64,000 nucleotides of DNA from Anaeromyxobacter terrae (GTDB taxonomy: Bacteria > Myxococcota > Myxococcia > Myxococcales > Anaeromyxobacteraceae): positions 62,001 to 126,000 of the forward strand of contig NZ_JALCYY010000008.1 in NCBI RefSeq assembly GCF_022690685.1. The letters are read 5' to 3'. Below are positions 60,763 to 64,000 of the stretch, in pieces. Position 1 is the stretch's first letter, and every line of letters begins with the position of its first letter. Position numbers and translations under genes: made by a program. Under the pieces are notes generated by a model. The model was not told where the DNA came from. It ran no database searches and worked only from the letters and a program-made list of their open reading frames with translations.

Positions 60763-61512
60763 GTGCGGCCCCTCGCGATCATCCTCCTCGTTCTCGCGGC
60801 CGCGCCCCTGAGCGGCCGCGCCGCGAGCGCCGTCGGCGCTCCGGAGGAGCCGCCGCAGCAGCGGTCACCGCAGGCGTCGCCGCAGCAGGAGCCGCCGCCA
60901 CCTCCCGCCGAGCCGCCGCCCGCGAAAGGCGGCGAGACGTACGTCACCGGCGACGACCGCGACTTCGAGCCGGAGGTCCCCGCGCGCTCGCTCGCGCTCG
61001 GGCCCGTCGGCCGCGGCGACCTGCTCGTCTCGCTCGATCTGGGCTGGCTGCGGAGCGGCCTCCGCGCCGACCTCGGCCTCGGGAGCTGGATCGATCTCAC
61101 CCTCCGCGCGGACACGCTCCTCCTCTACGACCGCTTCCGCGGGCAGAGCGGGATCTACGCGGGCGTGCGCGCCTCGCCGACCTCGCAGGGGCTGTTCCGC
61201 GCCAGCGCAGAGCTGTCGGTGGGCCAGGTCTTCGTCCCCGGCGACGCCACCATGGCGAACCTGACGGCGTTCCGCGGCTCGGCGACCGCGGGGCTCGTCC
61301 TCGATCTCGCGACGCTCTACGGACGCGCGGACATCCGCTGGGTCTCGAACCTCAAGCCGGCCGGACCGGGCTGGACCCGGGACGCCGAGCTGGGCGCGGG
61401 CGTCGAGCGCGCCTTCGGGCGCTTCGTGGTGGGCGCGGAGGGATTCGTCTGGGCGCGGCCGGGCCTCTCGGGCCTCGGCCAGTGGAGGGTCCGTGTCGGC
61501 ATGGCGATCTAG
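60763..61512 (+). CDS. Exported Pro/Gln-rich and beta-strand-rich envelope protein
   Basis: A 249-residue protein from GTG with a signal peptide (LAIILLVLAAAPLSGRAASA). Residues 25-65 are Gln/Pro-rich (EEPPQQRSPQASPQQEPPPPP). The rest, about 80-249, has alternating short hydrophobic strands (GDLLVSLDLGWLRSGLRADLGL, RADTLLLYDRFRGQSGIYAGV, FGRFVVGAEGFVWARPGLSG) ending with WRVRVGMAI. It looks like an outer-membrane beta-barrel of about eight strands. Function unknown. It overlaps the next lipoprotein start by 20 bp, so the two are coupled. Confidence 0.7.
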   Translation: MRPLAIILLVLAAAPLSGRAASAVGAPEEPPQQRSPQASPQQEPPPPPAEPPPAKGGETYVTGDDRDFEPEVPARSLALGPVGRGDLLVSLDLGWLRSGLRADLGLGSWIDLTLRADTLLLYDRFRGQSGIYAGVRASPTSQGLFRASAELSVGQVFVPGDATMANLTAFRGSATAGLVLDLATLYGRADIRWVSNLKPAGPGWTRDAELGAGVERAFGRFVVGAEGFVWARPGLSGLGQWRVRVGMAI

Positions 61513-62224
61513 CCTGCTCGCCTCGGTGCTCGCCGCCGCGCTCGCCGCGTGCGGGACGCGCGATGTCGAGACGCATCCGTTCGCGATCCAGGTGACGCCG
61601 GAGCTCCCGCCGGGCTTCGACTCCTACGTGCTCGCCGGCACCGGCCGGATCGTCGCGCCGACGGTGTTCGTGCTGGCGGGGGTGGTGCTCGCGGAGGGTG
61701 CGGCCCCGATCGACGTCGAGGTCCGCTTCCGGGACGACGTGCCCGGCGGCGTGGTGCTCCCGGCGCAGCTCGACGGAGCGCCGGCGACGCTCGTTCTCCT
61801 TCGCAGCGGCGGCGGCATCGGACCGGACGGCGAGCCGCTCCCGTTCCTCGGCCTGCGCCTCGCGACCGGCACCGGCGCGGCGATCGTCGATCAGCTCATC
61901 CTCTTCGAGGGGGCGTACAAGGGCGGCGGGACCGACATCCTTCCGATCACGCAGATCGACCCGAGGCCCGACCTGCCGCTCTTCCGCGTCCGGGAGGACT
62001 GGTCGGAGTTCGAGCCCGCCGAGTGCGGCCCCGTCTACTACGACTTCCTCGAGGTGATCGGAGACGACGAGCTCTTCAGCCTGCGCCGCGAGGGGCGCCG
62101 CGATCTCACGATCGGCGCGGCGGACAGCACGCCCTGGAAGATCTTGCACGTCCTTTCGTGGCATCGGCGGGGCAAATGCCAGGCTCAGGCAGAAGCCTGG
62201 ACGGAGTTCGCCGCCTGGCGCTAA
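61493..62224 (+). CDS. Predicted lipoprotein, function unknown
   Basis: A 243-residue lipoprotein from GTG. The signal ends at LAAALAACGTR with the lipid Cys at residue 20. The rest is mostly beta-type sequence (VFVLAGVVLAEGAAPIDVEV, GVVLPAQLDGAPATLVLLRS, LILFEGAYKGGGTDILPITQ) with a Trp/Lys/His-rich end (WKILHVLSWHRRGKCQAQAE). I do not recognise the family. It overlaps the outer-membrane-like protein gene and ends 11 bp before pyk. Confidence 0.75.
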   Translation: MSAWRSSLLASVLAAALAACGTRDVETHPFAIQVTPELPPGFDSYVLAGTGRIVAPTVFVLAGVVLAEGAAPIDVEVRFRDDVPGGVVLPAQLDGAPATLVLLRSGGGIGPDGEPLPFLGLRLATGTGAAIVDQLILFEGAYKGGGTDILPITQIDPRPDLPLFRVREDWSEFEPAECGPVYYDFLEVIGDDELFSLRREGRRDLTIGAADSTPWKILHVLSWHRRGKCQAQAEAWTEFAAWR

Positions 62225-62235
62225 ACGATGTCCCC

Positions 62236-63699
62236 ATGCGCCGCGCCAAGATCGTCGCCACCCTAGGTCCCGCCTCGTCCGACCCCGACGTCCTCCAGCG
62301 CCTGCTCGGCGCCGGAGTCGACGTCGCGCGGCTCAACTTCTCGCACGGGCAGCACGAGGACCACGCCCAGATGCTCGATCGCATCCGGACGGCCTCGCGG
62401 CACCTCGGCCGCGCGATCGCCGTGCTCCAGGATCTCCAGGGCCCGAAGATCCGCACCGGCCCGCTCGCGGTCGGGCGGGAGGGCGTGCGCCTGGAGCCCG
62501 GGGCGGAGATCGAGATCACGACCGAGGCCGAGGTGAAGGGCGACGCGCACCGCGTCTCCACCACCTATCCCCACCTCGCGGAGGACGTCCGGCCGGGCGA
62601 TCGGCTGCTCGTCGACGACGGGCTCATCGAGCTGCGGGTCCTCGGGACGGACGGCGTGCGCGCCCGCTGCGAGGTGGTCGAGGGCGGCGTGCTGCGCGAG
62701 CACAAGGGCATCAACCTGCCCGGCGTGACGCTGCGCGCCGAGGCGCTCTCGGACAAGGACCGGGCCGACATCGCCTTCGGGCTCGCCCACGGCGTGGACG
62801 CGGTGGCGCTCTCCTTCGTGCGCTCCGCGGACGACGTGCGGGCCTGCCGCGACGAGATGGAGCGCGCCGGCCGCATCGTCCCGGTGATCGCGAAGATCGA
62901 GAAGCCCGAGGCGCTCGACGCCATCGACGCGATCATCGAGGCCGCCGACGGCGTCATGGTCGCCCGCGGCGACCTCGGCGTGGAGATCCTGCCGGAGCGC
63001 GTCCCGCTCCTGCAGAAGGACATCTGCCGCCGCGCCAACACCGCGGGGAAGCCGGTCATCATCGCCACGCAGATGCTCGAGTCGATGATCGAGCACCCCC
63101 GGCCGACGCGCGCGGAGGCGTCCGACGTCGCGAACGCCGTGTGGGACGGCGCCGACGCGGTGATGCTCTCCGCGGAGAGCGCGAGCGGACGCTTCCCCGT
63201 GAACGCCGTGCAGATGATGGACCGCATCGTCCGCGAGGCGGAGACGAGCCCGTCGACCACCGGGGTCTTCGGCGTCCCGCCCGGCCCGGCGCCGTTCAAC
63301 CTCGTCACCGCCGCCGCCGCCTGCGAGGCGGCCGACGCCGCCGCCGCGGTCGCGATCTGCTGCTTCACGCTCTCCGGCACCACCGCGCGGCTCCTCTCGC
63401 ACTTCCGGCCGCGCGTGCCGATCATCGCCTTCTCGCCCGACCAGTCGATCCGCCGGAGGCTCGCGCTCTACTGGGGCGTCGTCCCGCGCATCATGGAGCC
63501 GGTGAAGAGCGCCGACCTCATGGCCGAGCTCGTCTCCGACCGGCTCCTCGAGGAGGGCGTCGTGAGCCCGGGCGATCGGGTCGTCCTCGTCCACGGCTCG
63601 CCGCTCGGCATCCCCGGCGCGACGAACTCCATCCGGCTGCACGAGATCACGCACCCCTCGGACCGCGGCCCGGCGCAGCGCTACCGCGTGCCCGTCTAG
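62236..63699 (+). CDS. pyk: Pyruvate kinase
   Basis: Pyruvate kinase (487 residues) makes ATP and pyruvate from ADP and phosphoenolpyruvate, the last step of glycolysis. Signatures: RRAKIVATLGPASSDPDVL and ARLNFSHG near the start, LQDLQGPKIRTG, the K+/Mg site VPVIAKIEKPEALDAIDAI with the catalytic Lys, MVARGDLGVEI, and LESMIEHPRPTRAEASDVAN. The C-terminal allosteric domain has FTLSGTTARLLSHFRPRVP and GDRVVLVHGSPLGIPGATN. The ATG at 62236 gives the normal N-terminus; it is 11 bp after the lipoprotein. Confidence 0.96.
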   Translation: MRRAKIVATLGPASSDPDVLQRLLGAGVDVARLNFSHGQHEDHAQMLDRIRTASRHLGRAIAVLQDLQGPKIRTGPLAVGREGVRLEPGAEIEITTEAEVKGDAHRVSTTYPHLAEDVRPGDRLLVDDGLIELRVLGTDGVRARCEVVEGGVLREHKGINLPGVTLRAEALSDKDRADIAFGLAHGVDAVALSFVRSADDVRACRDEMERAGRIVPVIAKIEKPEALDAIDAIIEAADGVMVARGDLGVEILPERVPLLQKDICRRANTAGKPVIIATQMLESMIEHPRPTRAEASDVANAVWDGADAVMLSAESASGRFPVNAVQMMDRIVREAETSPSTTGVFGVPPGPAPFNLVTAAAACEAADAAAAVAICCFTLSGTTARLLSHFRPRVPIIAFSPDQSIRRRLALYWGVVPRIMEPVKSADLMAELVSDRLLEEGVVSPGDRVVLVHGSPLGIPGATNSIRLHEITHPSDRGPAQRYRVPV

Positions 63700-63723
63700 A
63701 AGCCCCTGGAGATCCACGACGAC

Positions 63724-64000
63724 ATGGCCCCCCCGACCTCCGCCGCGCCCATCCCCTCCGCCGGAATCCCCGCCCTGCAGCGCGCGCTCGCCGAGGCGAA
63801 GCTCGACGCCTGGCTGCTCTACGACTTCCACGGGCAGAACCCGACCGCGGTGAGCGCGGTCGGTCTCCAGGGGCACATGCTCACCCGGCGCTGGTTCTAC
63901 CTCGTGCCCGCCGCGGGCGAGCCCGTCGCGCTCGTGCACGCCATCGAGCTCGGCTCGTTCCCGCCCGACATCCCGGGGCGGCGCGAGAAGTACGCCTCCT
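63724..64000 (+). CDS. M24-family metallopeptidase (Xaa-Pro aminopeptidase-type), N-terminal part only
   Basis: 92 codons visible from ATG at 63724 up to the window edge. The sequence IPALQRALAEAKLDAWLLYD, then GQNPTAVSAVG and FYLVPAAGEPVALVHAIELG, matches the creatinase-type N-terminal domain of M24 peptidases (Xaa-Pro aminopeptidases). The metal-binding catalytic half lies outside, so activity cannot be judged. It follows pyk by 24 bp on the same strand. Confidence 0.75.
   Translation, partial: MAPPTSAAPIPSAGIPALQRALAEAKLDAWLLYDFHGQNPTAVSAVGLQGHMLTRRWFYLVPAAGEPVALVHAIELGSFPPDIPGRREKYAS

Overview
The window is very GC-rich DNA (roughly 72% G+C, with long open frames on several strands because stop codons are rare). 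Gene content points to a myxobacterium-type deltaproteobacterium (Myxococcota), most likely Anaeromyxobacter or a close relative. The clues are PilZ/receiver fusion proteins, many hybrid histidine kinases, zinc-ribbon/proline-rich/TPR membrane proteins, PEGA-type and Cys-rich surface lipoproteins, and housekeeping genes of proteobacterial type. This taxonomic call is inference, since no 16S gene is present. No tRNA, rRNA, CRISPR array, insertion sequence or prophage was seen. Most of the window is core chromosome.

Layout. 1-3.0 kb: end of an aminotransferase, then the rplU-rpmA-obgE-trmH-like operon (minus) with a good sigma70-type promoter and a structured leader. 3.1-5.0 kb: a secreted His-rich protein, a ferredoxin/metallo-beta-lactamase fusion and a DUF1232 protein. 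5.1-12.7 kb: one long minus-strand run joined mostly by ATGA/GTGA stop-start overlaps: zinc-ribbon TPR protein, small zinc protein, gatC, gatA, an unknown membrane protein, gatB, a 70-residue membrane protein, mtnA, and a KirBac-like protein with no potassium selectivity filter. 12.9-17.9 kb: ftsK, plsY, a DUF2752 protein and a zinc-ribbon/Yip1 membrane protein. 18.0-20.6 kb: nuoE, nuoF, nuoJ and nuoK only, the rest of complex I being absent. 20.7-25.3 kb: a PilZ/receiver protein, a GNAT acetyltransferase, an HU-like protein with a clear promoter, an RMD1/DUF155 protein and purF. 25.3-33.3 kb: a ceramidase-like protein, a thioesterase and a block of envelope proteins. That block is a three-gene minus operon with a beta-propeller lipoprotein, facing a divergent lipoprotein with DPDGDP motifs. 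33.2-49.4 kb: a PilZ/receiver protein, purL, a DUF2807 lipoprotein, two metabolic/nuclease genes, two histidine kinases, a UPF1-type helicase, an ArsC-like protein, a PAP2 phosphatase, an Smr protein and an AlaX-type editing protein. 49.6-56.9 kb: a ribosome-hibernation-like protein and a five-gene, translationally interlocked minus operon (two histidine kinases, a small anchored protein, an envelope protein with Ig-like repeats, and a REC-PAS-kinase-REC hybrid). 57.2-64.0 kb: DUF47 plus PiT phosphate transporter, rlmN, an alkyladenine glycosylase, an envelope protein and a lipoprotein, pyk, and the start of an M24 peptidase.

How genes work together. The Gat genes give the amidotransferase that makes Gln-tRNA(Gln) and/or Asn-tRNA(Asn). 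The AlaX protein clears mischarged tRNA(Ala). purF and purL serve purine synthesis. The DUF47/PiT pair handles phosphate. Several divergent gene pairs share very compact promoters, and three or four genes look leaderless (a -10 box about 10 nt before the start codon, no Shine-Dalgarno). GC-rich hairpin repeats with GCGAAGC loops sit in several intergenic gaps.

The observations most worth following are the filterless KirBac homologue, the five-gene sensor-kinase/envelope-protein operon, the low-GC segment inside the propeller lipoprotein gene, the paralogous C-terminal two-helix modules in that operon, the isolated nuoEFJK cluster, and the intergenic hairpin family.
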